Below are positions 12,450-25,593 of a stretch of 64,000 nt of DNA, piece by piece. The DNA is from Luidia sarsii. Its lineage: Eukaryota; Echinodermata; Asteroidea; Paxillosida; Luidiidae. The stretch spans positions 8,334,566 to 8,398,565 of the forward strand of contig OX465115.1 of assembly GCA_949987565.1 (NCBI GenBank). The letters run 5' to 3'. A program made the position numbers and the translations under genes. Under the pieces are notes generated by a model, which had not been told where the DNA came from, did not search any database, and worked only from the letters and a program-made list of their open reading frames with translations. Position 1 is the stretch's first letter, and every line of letters begins with the position of its first letter.

Positions 12450-14547
12450 CAGAATTGTTATGATTTTGTTCATATTATAATGTAGTCCCATACACTTTGT
12501 GCGCATAATATGCACGTGCTTTAAAGGGGCAACTTGTACACTACACTGTAGTCATTAATTGTGGATTCACGTAGGTAGATCTAAACTTCAGACGAAGATT
12601 ACTACCTGAACGAAGAAGAAATCGTATTTTTATTTTGTCTTCAACCGACTCAACATATATCCCGGATTGAAAATATCAAAACGTATTTCCGGAATTTCCT
12701 TTGTTTTTCATTGTTTAGGTTTTTTTATACTAAGGGCCATAGGTTTGTGTACAAATTAGCTGTGAAATCCATTAAGGGCCTAATATCAAATACAAATGGC
12801 TTCAAACTTGGCACATACTTAGGTTAGTAGATGGAGATTCATTGCAAAAAGTGAGATCTTCATGACGTCACCACGTGTCACGTGACAGCGCTTTAAAGGG
12901 GCAAATTTCAAACTCAAATAAAAGCAAAAATGCAAATTCGTTTGGTTTCAATTTTGCAGCATATCTAAGTTGGGAAAAGATGTATCAAAAAATTGCCCTC
13001 ATTTGATCGTGACGTCATCTCATGAATATTAATGAGTTTATAAACTTTTAAGATTTTAACATTAAATTGAGCATATTTGGCAAACGGAGCAAGATTTTTT
13101 TCATTTTTTCGTTTATATCTAATGGGGATGTAGTTTAGAAACACCCTCCGGGAACAAAATGTCATGACGCAATCATGACGTCATCAAAATGCGTGATTTT
13201 AAAGCACATATTAGCCAATGGTCAATCTTCTCGAAATTTTGTGGCCAGTTAGCTATTGGGCTAGACATCTTAAATCCTGAGTATGGAACCGATTAAAAAT
13301 TGTTTTGAATTATTATGATTTGTTAAATATCATTTCTTAGTCCCATAGACTTTGTGCACGATACGTTGGTGTGCCTTTTGGGGTAGGAATGGATGGTACA
13401 GGTTCGAAACAGAGTTGCCACCTTCATGAACTCAATCAAAACGATGCTAAAAGGGGTTTACACCAATATACAGTAAAACTGTGGTTTTTTTTCGTTTGTT
13501 TGTGCTTGAGTTGTCACGTGACCACCCTTTAAAGGGCCAACCTGGCATGTGCAATCACGCCACGATCTTAGATCCCGCAGGATCGATATTTAGCATATAT
13601 CTAAGTTGGGCAACAATGTATCCAAATATTGCAATAATTATGATGATGAGGTCATCTTATGAATATTAATGAGGTAATAAAAAAACGATATTAAATCAAT
13701 GGTTAACTCCCTTGTTGTGCTGTTGCTAGCGCATATAGCATGTGCGAGGAGTTTCAGGGACCAATTAGGTTTCATGACCTTCCTCATGTCATGTGACCCT
13801 TTCCTCCGGTCCAGACCGGAAGTACTGTAGTAATCATGCATGTGCTACTGGTTTTCAGATTTTCAACTTGGTCTTTCTTCGGGAAAAAAAAGGAAAAGCT
13901 ACACGTTCTGTTACAACAGACGTATGTTTCTAGTTTCTTCTTCTTCTTCTTCTTCTTCTTTTTCTTGTCGGAAAAATCCTATAGACAAAGCACAGGGTTT
14001 TTTCGGAAGGCATTTTTGCCATTGAACAAATTTTGATTTTTTTCAAACTTGGTATATGCATTAAACCCTTGCTGAAATTTTGCGTCGTAGTCTTGAAAAC
14101 GTCATGACGTCACCACGTGTCACGGGACAGTGCTTTAAAGTGGCAAATTTCAAACTCCATTTTAAGCAAAAATGTAATTTCGTTTGGTTTCAATTTTGCA
14201 GTATATCTAAGTTGGGAAAAGGTGTATCCAAAAATTGCACTCATTTGATCTTGACGTTATCTCATGAATATTAATGAGGTCATAAACTTTTAAGATTTTA
14301 ACATTCAATTGAGCATATTTTGCCCACGGAGCAAGATTTTTTTTCATTTTTTCGTTTATATCTATTTGGGATGTAGTTTAAAAACACCAACCGGGGCCAA
14401 AATGCCATGACGCAATCGTGACGTCATCAAAATGCGTGTTTTTAAAACGCATATTTGTCAAAGGTCAATCGTCTCGAAATTTAGTGGGCATTTAGCTATT
14501 GGGCTAGAGATTCTAAATCCTGAGTTTGGAAGCAATCGAACATTGTT
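12450..14547 (+). repeat. Higher-order unit 8
   Basis: A full unit with (CTT)n at about 13936-13962. Its leader carries ATATATCCCGGATTG like unit 2 rather than its left neighbour, so adjacent units are not the closest relatives. The third core (from about 14095) is the most diverged of this unit and leads into the B-box form of the element. Confidence 0.9.
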
Positions 14548-14640
14548 CAGAATTATTATGATTTTTTGAAAAATATAACGAAGTGCCATAGACTTTGTGC
14601 ACAAAATATGCACGTGCGTTTTGGGTTAGGAATGGAGGTT

Positions 14641-14670
14641 ACGGGTTCGAATCCCGTTGGTGTCATTTTT
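14641..14670 (+). promoter_or_regulatory. tRNA-like B box and T-run in the satellite element
   Basis: ACGGG-TTCGAAT-CCCGT forms a perfect 5-bp T arm that contains the pol III B-box consensus, and a T-run follows within 12 bases. No matching acceptor stem or clear A box was found upstream, so only the 3' half of a tRNA-like promoter is visible. Similar sites are at about 8586, 9493, 25689, 26508 and 27308. Confidence 0.55.
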
Positions 14671-15323
14671 TGTTTCATCTTTTTTCTTTTTTTTTAAGAT
14701 AACCAGATGCGGAAAAGCGTTATGTTCTACCATAGACTTTGTGCACGATACGTTGGTGTTCCTTTTGGGGTAGGAATGGATGGTACAGGTTCGAAACAGA
14801 GTTGCCACCTTCATGAACTCAATCAAAACGATGCTAAAAGGGGTTTACACCAATATACAGTAAAACTGTGTTTTTTTTTCGTTTGTTTGTGCTTGAGTTG
14901 TCACGTGACCGCCCTTTAAAAGGCCAACCTGGCATGTGCAATCACGCCACGATCTTAGATCCCGCAGGATCGATATTTAGCATATATCTAAGTTGGGCAA
15001 CAGTGTATCCAAATATTGCAATAATTATGATGATGAGGTCATCTCATGAATATTAATGAGGTAATAAAAAAACCGATATTAAATCAATGGTTAACTCCTT
15101 TGTTGTGCTGTTGCTAGCGCATATAGCATGTGAGAGGAGTTTCAGGGACCAATTAGGTTTCATGACCTTCCTCATGTCATGTGACCCTTTCCTCCGGTCC
15201 AGACTGGAAGTACTGTAGTAATCATGCATGTGCTACTGGTTTTCAGATTTTCAACTTGGTCTTTCTTCGGGAAAAAAAAGGAAAAGCTACACGTTCTGTT
15301 ACAACAGACGTATGTTTCTAGTT

Positions 15324-15465
15324 AGCTTTTCCGCCGCTTCCAGGGAAGCGGAAAAGCTATATCTGTTGTTCAGCTTTTTCTAGCTTTTCCGCCGCGTAGC
15401 GGAAAAGCTATTGTTGTTGTTCTGATTTTTAGCTTTTCCGCCGCTTCCAGGGAAGCGGAAAAGCT
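15324..15465 (+). repeat. Three tandem hairpin modules, CCGC/GCGG type
   Basis: Hairpins at 15324-15358, 15382-15409 and 15431-15465. All have the stem AGCTTTTCCGC / GCGGAAAAGCT. The middle one has loop CGCGTA; the outer two add CTTCC/GGAAG pairing with a three-base bulge. The T-A pair of the common module is C-G here, so pairing is kept while sequence changes. Confidence 0.92.
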
Positions 15466-16084
15466 ATATCTTTTGTTAGGCTTTTTCTTAGTCTTCTTCT
15501 TCTTCTCCCCCAAAGCCCATAGACAATGCACAGGGGTTTTGTAAGCACGACTTTGGTCATTGAACAGACTTGGATTTTTTTCAAACGTGGCAAATGCATA
15601 AAGCCCATGCTGAAATTGATCCTAAACACCTTGATGTCATCATGGCGTCATCACGTGTCACGTGACCTTGCTTTGAAGGGGCAAATTTCAAAATCCATTA
15701 AAAGCAAAAGTGCAAGTTCGTTTGGTTTCAACTTTGCACTGTATCTAAGTTGGGAAAAGGTGTATCCAAAAATTGCCATCGATTGACCGTGACGTCATCT
15801 CATGAATATTTATGAGGTCATGAACTTTTCAGATTTTCACATTGAAATGAGCATATTTGGCCAACGGAGCGAGATTTTTTTCATTTTTTCTTTGATATCT
15901 ATTGGGGACATGGTTTAGAAACACCTTCCGGAGCCAAAATGTCGTTACGCAATCATGACGTCATCAAAATGTGTGATTTTAAAACACATATAAGGCATTG
16001 GCCGATCATCTCGAAATTTGGTATGTAGTTAGCTATCGTGCTAGACATTCCAAATCTAAAGTTTGGAACCGAAGGACCATTGTT

Positions 16085-17038
16085 TATATTTTTTATGAAT
16101 TTTTGAATACCACACTCGAGTCCCATAGGCTTTGTGCACAAAATATGTACATGCGTTTTGGAGTAGGAATGGGGCTATTCTATGACTTGTTACAAACAGA
16201 AGCGGAAAAGCTCTATGCTCTGTTTCACAACAGACATATATTTCTCGTTTTTAGCTTTTCCGTTCCATACGGAAAAGCTATTGTTCTTGTTCTGATTTTT
16301 TTTTTAGCTTTTCCGTTCCATACGGAAAAGCTATTGTTCTTGTTCTGATTTTTTTTTTTTAGCTTTTCCGTTCCATACGGAAAAGCTATTGTTCTTGTTC
16401 TGATTTTTTTTTTTGTCTTCTTCTTCTTCTTCTTCTTCTTCTTCTTCTTCTTTTTCTGGTCGGAATAATCCCATAGACTTTGTACAGGGTTTTAGTAAGC
16501 GCCACTTTGGCCATTGAACACACTTGGATTTTTTTGAAACTGTGCAAATGTATGGAACCCTTGCTGAAGTTGTGCACAGTTGTCTTTAAAACTTCATGAC
16601 GTCACCACGTGTCACGTGACAGCACTTTAAAGGGGCAAATTTCAAACTCAAATAAAAGCAAAAATGCAAATTCGTTTGGTTCCAATTTTGCACTATATCT
16701 AAGTTGGGAAAAGGTGTATCCAAAAATTGCCGTCATTTCATAGTGACGTCATCTCATGAATATTAATGAGCTCATAAACTTTTAAGATTTTAACATTCAA
16801 TTGAGCATATTTGGCCAACGGAGCAACATTTTTAAAAAAAATTTGTTGATATCTATTCCGGATGTAGTTTAGAAACACCCACATGGGCCAAAATGTCATG
16901 ACGCAATCGTGACGTCATCAAAATGCGTGTTTTCAAATCACATATTTGCCATTGGACAATCTTCTGGAAATTTGTTGGGCAGTTAGCTATTGGGCTAGAC
17001 ATTCTAAATCTTGAGTTGGGAATTTATTAACCATTGTT
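16085..17038 (+). repeat. Short unit with three tandem hairpin modules
   Basis: The small hairpin here is TCTGTT-TCAC-AACAGA followed by TTTCTCGTTTT in place of CTAGTT. Three CCGT/ACGG hairpin modules follow (16253-16279, 16306-16332, 16361-16387; steps of 53 and 55 bp), then (CTT)n at about 16417-16452 and one core. Confidence 0.9.
16253..16387 (+). repeat. Three tandem hairpin modules, CCGT/ACGG type
   Basis: Identical 27-bp stem-loops at 16253, 16306 and 16361, each followed by TATTGTTCTTGTTCTGA and a T-run of different length. Confidence 0.95.
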
Positions 17039-19185
17039 CAGAATTGTTATGATTTTTTTAATATTATAATGTAGTCCCATACACTTTGTGCACTTAATAT
17101 GCACGTGCTTTAAAGGGGCAACTTGTACACTACACTGTAGTCATTAATTATGGCTTCACGTAGGTAGATCTAAACTTCAGACGAAGATTACTACCTGAAC
17201 GAAGAAAAAATCGTATTTTTATTTTGTCTTCAACCGACTCAACATATACCCCGGATTGAAAATATCAAAACATATTTCAGGAATTTCCTTTGTTTTTCAT
17301 TGTTTAGGTTTTTTATACTAAGGGCCATAGGTTTGTGTACAAATTAGCTGTGAAATCCATTAAGGGCCTAATATCAAATACAAATGGCTTCAAACTTGGC
17401 ACATACTTAGGTTAGTAGATGGAGATTCATTGCAAAAAGTGAGATCATCATGACGTCATCAGGGGGTCACGTGACAGGTCATTAAAATGTCAAACTTCAA
17501 ACTTAATTATTAGCAAAAGTATCGGTTAGTTTGGTTTCAATTTTGCAGCATATCTAAGTTGGGAAAAGATGTATCCAAAAATAGCCCTCATTCGATCGTG
17601 ACGTAATCTCATGAATATTAATGAGGTCATGAACTTTTTGATTTTAACATTCAATTGAGCATATTTGGCCAACGGAGCAAGATTTTTTTCATTTGTTCGT
17701 TTATATCTAATGGGGATGTAGTTTAGAAACACCCTCCGGGAACAAAATGTCATGACGCAATCGTGACGTCATCAAAATGCGTGATTTTAAAGCACATAAT
17801 AGCCAATGGTCAATCTTCTCGAAATTTGGTGGCCAGTTAGCTATTAGGCTAGATATCTTAAATCCTGAGCTTGGAACCGATTAAACATTCTTTTGAATTA
17901 TTATGATTTGTTAAATATCATTTCTTAGTCCCATAGACTTTGTGCACGATACGTTTGTGTGCCTTTTGGGGTAGGAATGGATGGTACACTGTAGTCTGTA
18001 CAGGTTCGAAACAGAGTTGCCACCTTCATGAACTCAATCAAAACGATGCTAAAAGGGGTTTACACCAATATACAGTAAAACTGTGTTTTTTTTCGTTTGT
18101 TTGTGCTTGAGTTGTCACGTGACCGCCCTTTAAAGGGCCAACATGGCATGTGCAATCACGCCACGATCTTAGATCCCGCAGGATCAATATTTAGCATATA
18201 CAGTGTGTATCTAAGTTGGGTAACAGTGTATCCAAATATTGCAATAATTATGATGATGAGGTCATCTCATGAATATTAATGAGGTAATAAAAAACCGATA
18301 TTAAATCAATGGTTAACTCCCTTGTTGTGCTGTTGCTAGCGCATATAGCATGTGAGAGGAGTTTCAGGGACCAATTAGGTTTCATGATCTTCCTCATGTC
18401 ATGTGACCCTTTCCTCCGGTCCTGACCGGAAGTACTTTAGTAATCATGCATGTGCTACTGGTTTTCAGATTTTCAACTTGGTCTTTCTTCGGGGAAAAAA
18501 AAGGAAAAGCTACACGTTCTGTTACAACAGACGTATGTTTCTAGTTGTCTTCTTCTTCTTCTTCTTCTTCTTCTTCTTCTTCTTCTTCTTCTTCTTCTTT
18601 TTCTGGTCGGAATAATCCCATAGACTTTGTACAGGGTTTTAGTAAGCGCCACTTTGGCCATTGAACACACTTGGATTTTTTTGAAACTTTGCAAATGTAT
18701 GGAACCCTTGCTGAAGTTGTGCACAGTTGTCTTTAAAACTTCATGACGTCACCACGTGTCACGTGACAGCACTTTAAAGGGGCAAATTTCAAACTCAAAT
18801 AAAAGCAAAAATGCAAATTCGTTTGGTTCCAATTTTGCACTATATCTAAGTTGGGAAAAGGTGTATCCAAAAATTGCCGTCATTTCATAGTGACGTCATC
18901 TCATGAATATTAATGAGCTCATAAACTTTTAAGATTTTAACATTCAATTGAGCATATTTGGCCAACGGAGCAACATTTTTAAATTTTTTTTGTTGATATC
19001 TATTCCGGATGTAGTTTAGAAACACCCACATGGGCCAAAATGTCATGACGCAATCGTGACGTCATCAAAATGCGTGTTTTCAAATCACATATTTGCCATT
19101 GGACAATCTTCTGGAAATTTGTTGGGCAGTTAGCTATTGGGCTAGACATTCTAAATCTTGAGTTGGGAATTTATTAACCATTGTT
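17039..19185 (+). repeat. Higher-order unit 11 (right-hand subfamily)
   Basis: First of the subfamily whose core 1 reads TGACGTCATCAGGGGGTCACGTGAC, so the double E-box is reduced to one. Other markers are GCATATACAGTGTGTATC near 18196 and a short duplication (TGGTACACTGTAGTCTGTACAGG) near 17983. It has the longest uninterrupted (CTT)n of the array, about 18547-18600. Confidence 0.92.
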
Positions 19186-21308
19186 CAGAATTGTTATGAT
19201 TTTTTTAATATTATAATGTAGTCCCATACACTTTGTGCACATAATATGCACGTGCTTTAAAGGGGCAACTTGTACACTACACTGTAGTCATTAATTATGG
19301 CTTCACGTAGGTAGATCTAAACTTCAGACGAAGATTACTACCTGAACGAAGAAAAAATCGTTCTTTTTATTTTGTCTTCAACCGACTCAACATATACCCC
19401 GGATTGAAAATATCAAAACATATTTCAGGAATTTCCTTTGTTTTTCATTGTTTAGGTTTTTTATACTAAGGGCCATAGGTTTGTGTACAAATTAGCTGTG
19501 AAATCCATTAAGGGCCTAATATCAAATACAAAAGGCTTCAAACTTGGAACATACTTAGGTTAGTAGATGGAGATTCATTGCAAAAAGTGAGATCATCATG
19601 ACGTCATCAGGGGGTCACGTGACAGGTCATTAAAATGTCAAACTTCAAACTTAATTATTAGCAAAAGTATCGGTTAGTTTGGTTTCAATTTTGCAGCATA
19701 TCTAAGTTGGGAAAAGATGTATCCAAAAATAGCCCTCATTCGATCGTGACGTAATCTCATGAATATTAATGAGGTCATGAACTTTTTGATTTTAACATTC
19801 AATTGAGCATATTTGGCCAACGGAGCAAGATTTTTTTCATTTGTTCGTTTATATCTAATGGGGATGAAGTTTAGAAACACCCTCCGGGAACAAAATGTCA
19901 TGACGCAATCGTGACGTCATCAAAATGCGTGATTTTAAAGCACATAATAGCCAATGGTCAATCTTCTCGAAATTTGGTGGCCAGTTAGCTATTACGCTAG
20001 ATATCTTAAATCCTGAGTTTGGAACCGATTAAACATTCTTTTGAATTATTATGATTTGTTAAATATCATTTCTTAGTCCCATAGACTTTGTGCACGATAC
20101 GTTTGTGTGCCTTTTGGGGTAGGAATGGATGGTACACTGTACAGGTTCGAAACAGAGTTGCCACCTTCATGAACTCAATCAAAACGATGCTAAAAGGGGT
20201 TTTCACCAATATACAGTAAAACTGTGTTTTTTTTCGTTTGTTTGTGCTTGAGTTGTCACGTGACCGCCCTTTAAAGGGCCAACATGGCATGTGCAATCAC
20301 GCCACGATCTTAGATCCCGCAGGATCAATATTTAGCATATACAGTGTGTATCTAAGTTGGGTAACAGTGTATCCAAATATTGCAATAATTATGATGATGA
20401 GGTCATCTCATGAATATTAATGAGGTAATAAAAAACCGATATTAAATCAATGGTTAACTCCCTTGTTGTGCTGTTGCTAGCGCATATAGCATGTGAGAGG
20501 AGTTTCAGGGACCAATTAGGTTTCATGACCTTCCTCATGTCATGTGACCCTTTCCTCCGGTCCAGACCGGAAGTACTTTAGTAATCATGCATGTGCTACT
20601 GGTTTTCAGATTTTCAACTTGGTCTTTCTTCGGGGAAAAAAAAGGAAAAGCTACACGTTCTGTTACAACAGACGTATGTTTCTAGTTGTCTTCTTCTTCT
20701 TCTTCTTCTTCTTCTTCTTCTTTTTCTGGTCGGAATAATCCCATAGACTTTGTACAGGGTTTTAGTAAGCGCCACTTTGGCCATTGAACACACTTGGATT
20801 TTTTTGAAACTTTGCAAATGTATAGAGCCCATGCTGAAGTTGTGCACAGTTGTCTTTAAAACTTCATGACGTCACCATGTGTCACGTGACAGCGCTTTAA
20901 AGGGGCAAATTTCAAATTGCAATAAAAGCAAAAAAATAATTTTGTTTTGTTCCAAGTTTGCACTATATCTAAGTTGGGGAAAGGTGTATCCAAAAATTGC
21001 CCTCATTTGATCGTGACGTCATCTCATGAATATTAATCAGGTCATAAACTTTTCAGATTTTAACATTTAAATGAGCATATTTGGCCAACGGAGCAAGATT
21101 TTTTTATTGTTTTTGTTTATATCTATTAGGGATGTAGTCTAGAAACACCCTCCGGGGCCAAAATGCCATGACGCAATCGTGACGTCATCAAAATGCGTGT
21201 TTTTAAAACACATATTCGCCATTGGACAATCTTCTCGAAATTTGTTGGGCAGTTAGCTATTGGGCTAGACATTCTAAATCTTGAGTTGGGAATTAATAAA
21301 CCATTGTT
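19186..21308 (+). repeat. Higher-order unit 12 (right-hand subfamily)
   Basis: Close to the unit at 17039, with the same core 1 variant and ATACAGTGTGTATC insertion; (CTT)n lies at about 20688-20722. Its third core (about 20850-21300) returns to the common TCACCATGTGTCACGTGAC form, so the unit is mosaic. Confidence 0.92.
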
Positions 21309-23438
21309 CAGAATTGTTATGATTTTGTTCATATTATAATGTAGTCCCATACACTTTGTGCGCATAATATGCACGTGCTTTAAAGGGGCAACTTGTACAC
21401 TACACTGTAGTGTAGTCATTAATAATGGATTCACGTAGGTAGATCTAAACTTCAGACGAAGATTACTACCTGAACGAAGAAAAAATCGTATTTTTATTTT
21501 GTCTTCAACCGACTCAACATAAACCCCGGATTGAAAATATCAAAACATATTTCCGGAATCTCCTTTGTTTTTCATTGTTTAGGTTTTTTTATAATAAGGG
21601 CCATAGGTTTGTGTACAAATTGGCTGTGAAATCCATTAAGGGCCTAATATCAAATACAAATGGCTTCAAACTTGGCACATACTTAGGTTAGTAGATGGAG
21701 ATTCATTGCAAAAAGTGATATCTTCATGACGTCACCACGTGTCACGTGACAGCCCTTTAAAGGGGCAAATTTCAAACTCAAATAAAAGCAAAAATGCAAA
21801 TTCGTTTGGTTTCAATTTTGCAGCATATCTAAGTTGGGAAAAGATGTATCCAAAAATTGCCCTCATTTGATCGTGACGTCATCTCATGAATATTAATGAG
21901 GTCATAAACTTTTAAGATTTTAACATTAAATTGAGCATATTTGGCCAACGGAGCAAGATTTTTTTCATTTTTTCGTTTATATCTAATGGGGATGTAGTTT
22001 AGAAACATCCTCCGGGTACAAAATGTCATGACGCAATCGTGACGTCATCAAAATGGTCAATCTTCTCGAAATTTGGTGGCCAGTTAGCTATTGGGCTAGA
22101 CATCTTAAATCCTGAGTATGGAACCGATTAAACATTCTTTTGAATTATTATGATTTGTTAAATATCATTTCTTAGTCCCATAGACTTTGTGCACGATACG
22201 TTGGTGTGCCTTTTGGGGTAGGAATGGATGGTACAGGTTCGAAACAGAGTTGCCACCTTCATGAACTCAATCAAAACGATGCTAAAAGGGGTTTACACCA
22301 ATATACAGTAAAACTGGGTTTTTTTTCGTTTGTTTGTGCTTGAGTTGTCACGTGACCACCCTTTAAAGGGCCAACCTGGCATGTGCAATCACGCCACGAT
22401 CTTAGATCCCGCAGGATCGATATTTAGCATATATCTAAGTTGGGCAACAATGTATCCAAATATTGCAATAATTATGATGATGAGGTCATCTTATTAAATC
22501 AATGGTTAACTCCCTTGTTGTGCTGTTGCTAGCGCATATAGCATGTGAGAGGAGTTTCAGGGACCAATTAGGTTTCATGACCTTCCTCATGTCATGTGAC
22601 CCTTTCCTCCGGTCCAGACCGGAAGTACTGTAGTAATCATGCATGTGCTACTGGTTTTCAGATTTTCAACTTGGTCTTTCTTCGGGAAAAAAAAGGAAAA
22701 GCTACACGTTCTGTTACAACAGACGTATGTTTCTAGTTTTTTTTAGCTTTTCCGTTCCATACGGAAAAGCTATTGTTCTTGTTCTGATTTTTTTTTTTTG
22801 TCTTCTTCTTCTTCTTCTTCTTCTTCTTCTTCTTCTTCTTCTTCTTCTTCTTTTTCTGGTCGGAATAATCCCATAGACTTTGTACAGGGTTTTAGTAAGC
22901 GCCACTTTGGCCATTGAACACACTTGGATTTTTTTGAAACTTTGCAAATGTATGGAACCCTTGCTGAAGTTGTGCACAGTTGTCTTTAAAACTTCATGAC
23001 GTCACCACGTGTCACGTGACAGCACTTTAAAGGGGCAAATTTCAAACTCAAATAAAAGCAAAAATGCAAATTCGTTTGGTTCCAATTTTGCACTATATCT
23101 AAGTTGGGAAAAGGTGTATCCAAAAATTGCCGTCATTTCATAGTGACGTCATCTCATGAATATTAATGAGCTCATAAACTTTTAAGATTTTAACATTCAA
23201 TTGAGCATATTTGGCCAACGGAGCAACATTTTTAAAAAAAATTTGTTGATATCTATTCCGGATGTAGTTTAGAAACACCCACATGGGCCAAAATGTCATG
23301 ACGCAATCGTGACGTCATCAAAATGCGTGTTTTCAAATCACATATTTGCCATTGGACAATCTTCTGGAAATTTGTTGGGCAGTTAGCTATTGGGCTAGAC
23401 ATTCTAAATCTTGAGTTGGGAATTTATTAACCATTGTT
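21309..23438 (+). repeat. Higher-order unit 13, with two internal deletions and one hairpin module
   Basis: A full unit with two private deletions: the stretch between GTCATCAAAATG and GTCAATCTTCTCG near 22054, and the GAATATTAATGAGG palindrome of the middle block near 22491. The start of the unit carries a TGTAG duplication near 21411. A hairpin module is at 22745-22771 and (CTT)n at about 22800-22852. Confidence 0.92.
22745..22771 (+). repeat. Hairpin module, CCGT/ACGG type
   Basis: Same 11-bp arms and TCCAT loop, placed a few T residues after CTAGTT and before (CTT)n. Confidence 0.95.
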
Positions 23439-25593
23439 CAGAATTGTTATGATTTTTTTAATATTATAATGTAGTCCCATACACTTTGTGCACATAATAT
23501 GCACGTGCTTTAAAGGGGCAACTTGTACACTACACTGTAGTCATTAATTATGGCTTCACGTAGGTAGATCTAAACTTCAGACGAAGATTACTACCTGAAC
23601 GAAGAAAAAATCGTTCTTTTTATTTTGTCTTCAACCGACTCAACATATACCCCGGATTGAAAATATCAAAACATATTTCAGGAATTTCCTTTGTTTTTCA
23701 TTGTTTAGGTTTTTTTATACTAAGGGCCATAGGTTTGTGTACAAATTAGCTGTGAAATCCATTAAGGGCCTAATATCAAATACAAAAGGCTTCAAACTTG
23801 GCACATACTTAGGTTAGTAGATGGAGATTCATTGCAAAAAGTGAGATCATCATGACGTCATCAGGGGGTCACGTGACAGGTCATTAAAATGTCAAACTTC
23901 AAACTTAATTATTAGCAAAAGTATCGGTTAGTTTGGTTTCAATTTTGCAGCATATCTAAGTTGGGAAAAGATGTATCCAAAAATAGCCCTCATTCGATCG
24001 TGACGTAATCTCATGAATATTAATGAGGTCATGAACTTTTTGATTTTAACATTCAATTGAGCATATTTGGCCAACGGAGCAAGATTTTTTTCATTTGTTC
24101 GTTTATATCTAATGGGGATGAAGTTTAGAAACACCCTCCGGGAACAAAATGTCATGACGCAATCGTGACGTCATCAAAATGCGTGATTTTAAAGCACATA
24201 ATAGCCAATGGTCAATCTTCTCGAAATTTGGTGGCCAGTTAGCTATTAGGCTAGATATCTTAAATCCTGAGTTTGGAACCGATTAAACATTCTTTTGAAT
24301 TATTATGATTTGTTAAATATCATTTCTTAGTCCCATAGACTTTGTGCACGATACGTTTGTGTGCCTTTTGGGGTAGGAATGGATGGTACACTGTACAGGT
24401 TCGAAACAGAGTTGCCACCTTCATGAACTCAATCAAAACGATGCTAAAAGGGGTTTACACCAATATACAGTAAAACTGTGTTTTTTTTCGTTTGTTTGTG
24501 CTTGAGTTGTCACGTGACCGCCCTTTAAAGGGCCAACATGGCATGTGCAATCACGCCACGATCTTAGATCCCGCAGGATCAATATTTAGCATATACAGTG
24601 TGTATCTAAGTTGGGTAACAGTGTATCCAAATATTGCAATAATTATGATGATGAGGTCATCTCATGAATATTAATGAGGTAATAAAAAACCGATATTAAA
24701 TCAATGGTTAACTCCCTTGTTGTGCTGTTGCTAGCGCATATAGCATGTGAGAGGAGTTTCAGGGACCAATTAGGTTTCATGACCTTCCTCATGTCATGTG
24801 ACCCTTTCCTCCGGTCCAGACCGGAAGTACTTTAGTAATCATGCATGTGCTACTGGTTTTCAGATTTTCAACTTGGTCTTTCTTCGGGGAAAAAAAAGGA
24901 AAAGCTACACGTTCTGTTACAACAGACGTATGTTTCTAGTTAGCTTTTCCGTTCCATACGGAAAAGCTATTGTTCTTGTTCTGATTTTTTTTTTTTTTCT
25001 TCTTCTTTTTCTGGTCGGAATAATCCCATAGACTTTGTACAGGGTTTTAGTAAGCGCCACTTTGGCCATTGAACACACTTGGATTTTTTTGAAACTTTGC
25101 AAATGTATAGAGCCCTTGCTGAAGTCGTGCACAGTTGTCTTTAAATCTTCATGACGTCACCACGTGTCACGTGATAGCGCCTTAAAGGGACAAATTTCAA
25201 ACTCCAATAAAAGCAAAAGTACAAGTTCGTTTGGTTTCAATTTTGCAGTATATCTAAGTTGGGAAAAGGTGTATCCAAAAATTGCCCTCATTTGATCGTG
25301 ACGTCATCTCATGAATATTAATGAGGTCATAAACTTTTAAGATTTTAACATTCAATTGAGCATATTTGGCCAACGGAGCAAGATTTTTTTCATTTTTTCG
25401 ATTATATCTATTGGGGATGTAGTTTATAAACACCCTCCGGAGCCAAAATGCCATGACGCAATCGTGACGTCATCAAAATGCTTGTTTTTAAAACGCATAT
25501 TTGCCAAAAGTCAATCGTCTCGAAATTTGGTATGCATTTAGCTATTGGGCTAGACATTCTAAATCTTGAGTTTGGAAGCAATTGACCATTGTT
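23439..25593 (+). repeat. Higher-order unit 14 (right-hand subfamily), with one hairpin module
   Basis: Same subfamily as the 17039 and 19186 units. A hairpin module sits at 24942-24968 directly after CTAGTT, and (CTT)n is only about three repeats long (near 24998). The third core leads into the B-box type of unit, so this is the junction between 2.1-kb and 0.8-kb organisation. Confidence 0.92.
24942..24968 (+). repeat. Hairpin module, CCGT/ACGG type
   Basis: Same module directly after CTAGTT. The following (CTT)n is almost lost, so the module does not depend on a long microsatellite. Confidence 0.95.

Larger units (their letters stand above)
14548..16084 (+). repeat. Recombinant unit (~1.5 kb) with three variant hairpins
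   Basis: A perfect tRNA-like T arm (ACGGG, TTCGAAT, CCCGT) lies at 14641-14657 with a T-rich run after it. At about 14730 the sequence jumps from the AAAAGCGTTATGTTCT stretch straight into CATAGACTTTGTGCACGATACG, so the 2.1-kb leader is absent. Three hairpin modules of the CCGC/GCGG type (15324-15465) replace the CCGT/ACGG type. The last core is diverged and ends in the TATGACTTGTTACAAACAGAAG form of the tail. Confidence 0.88.
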
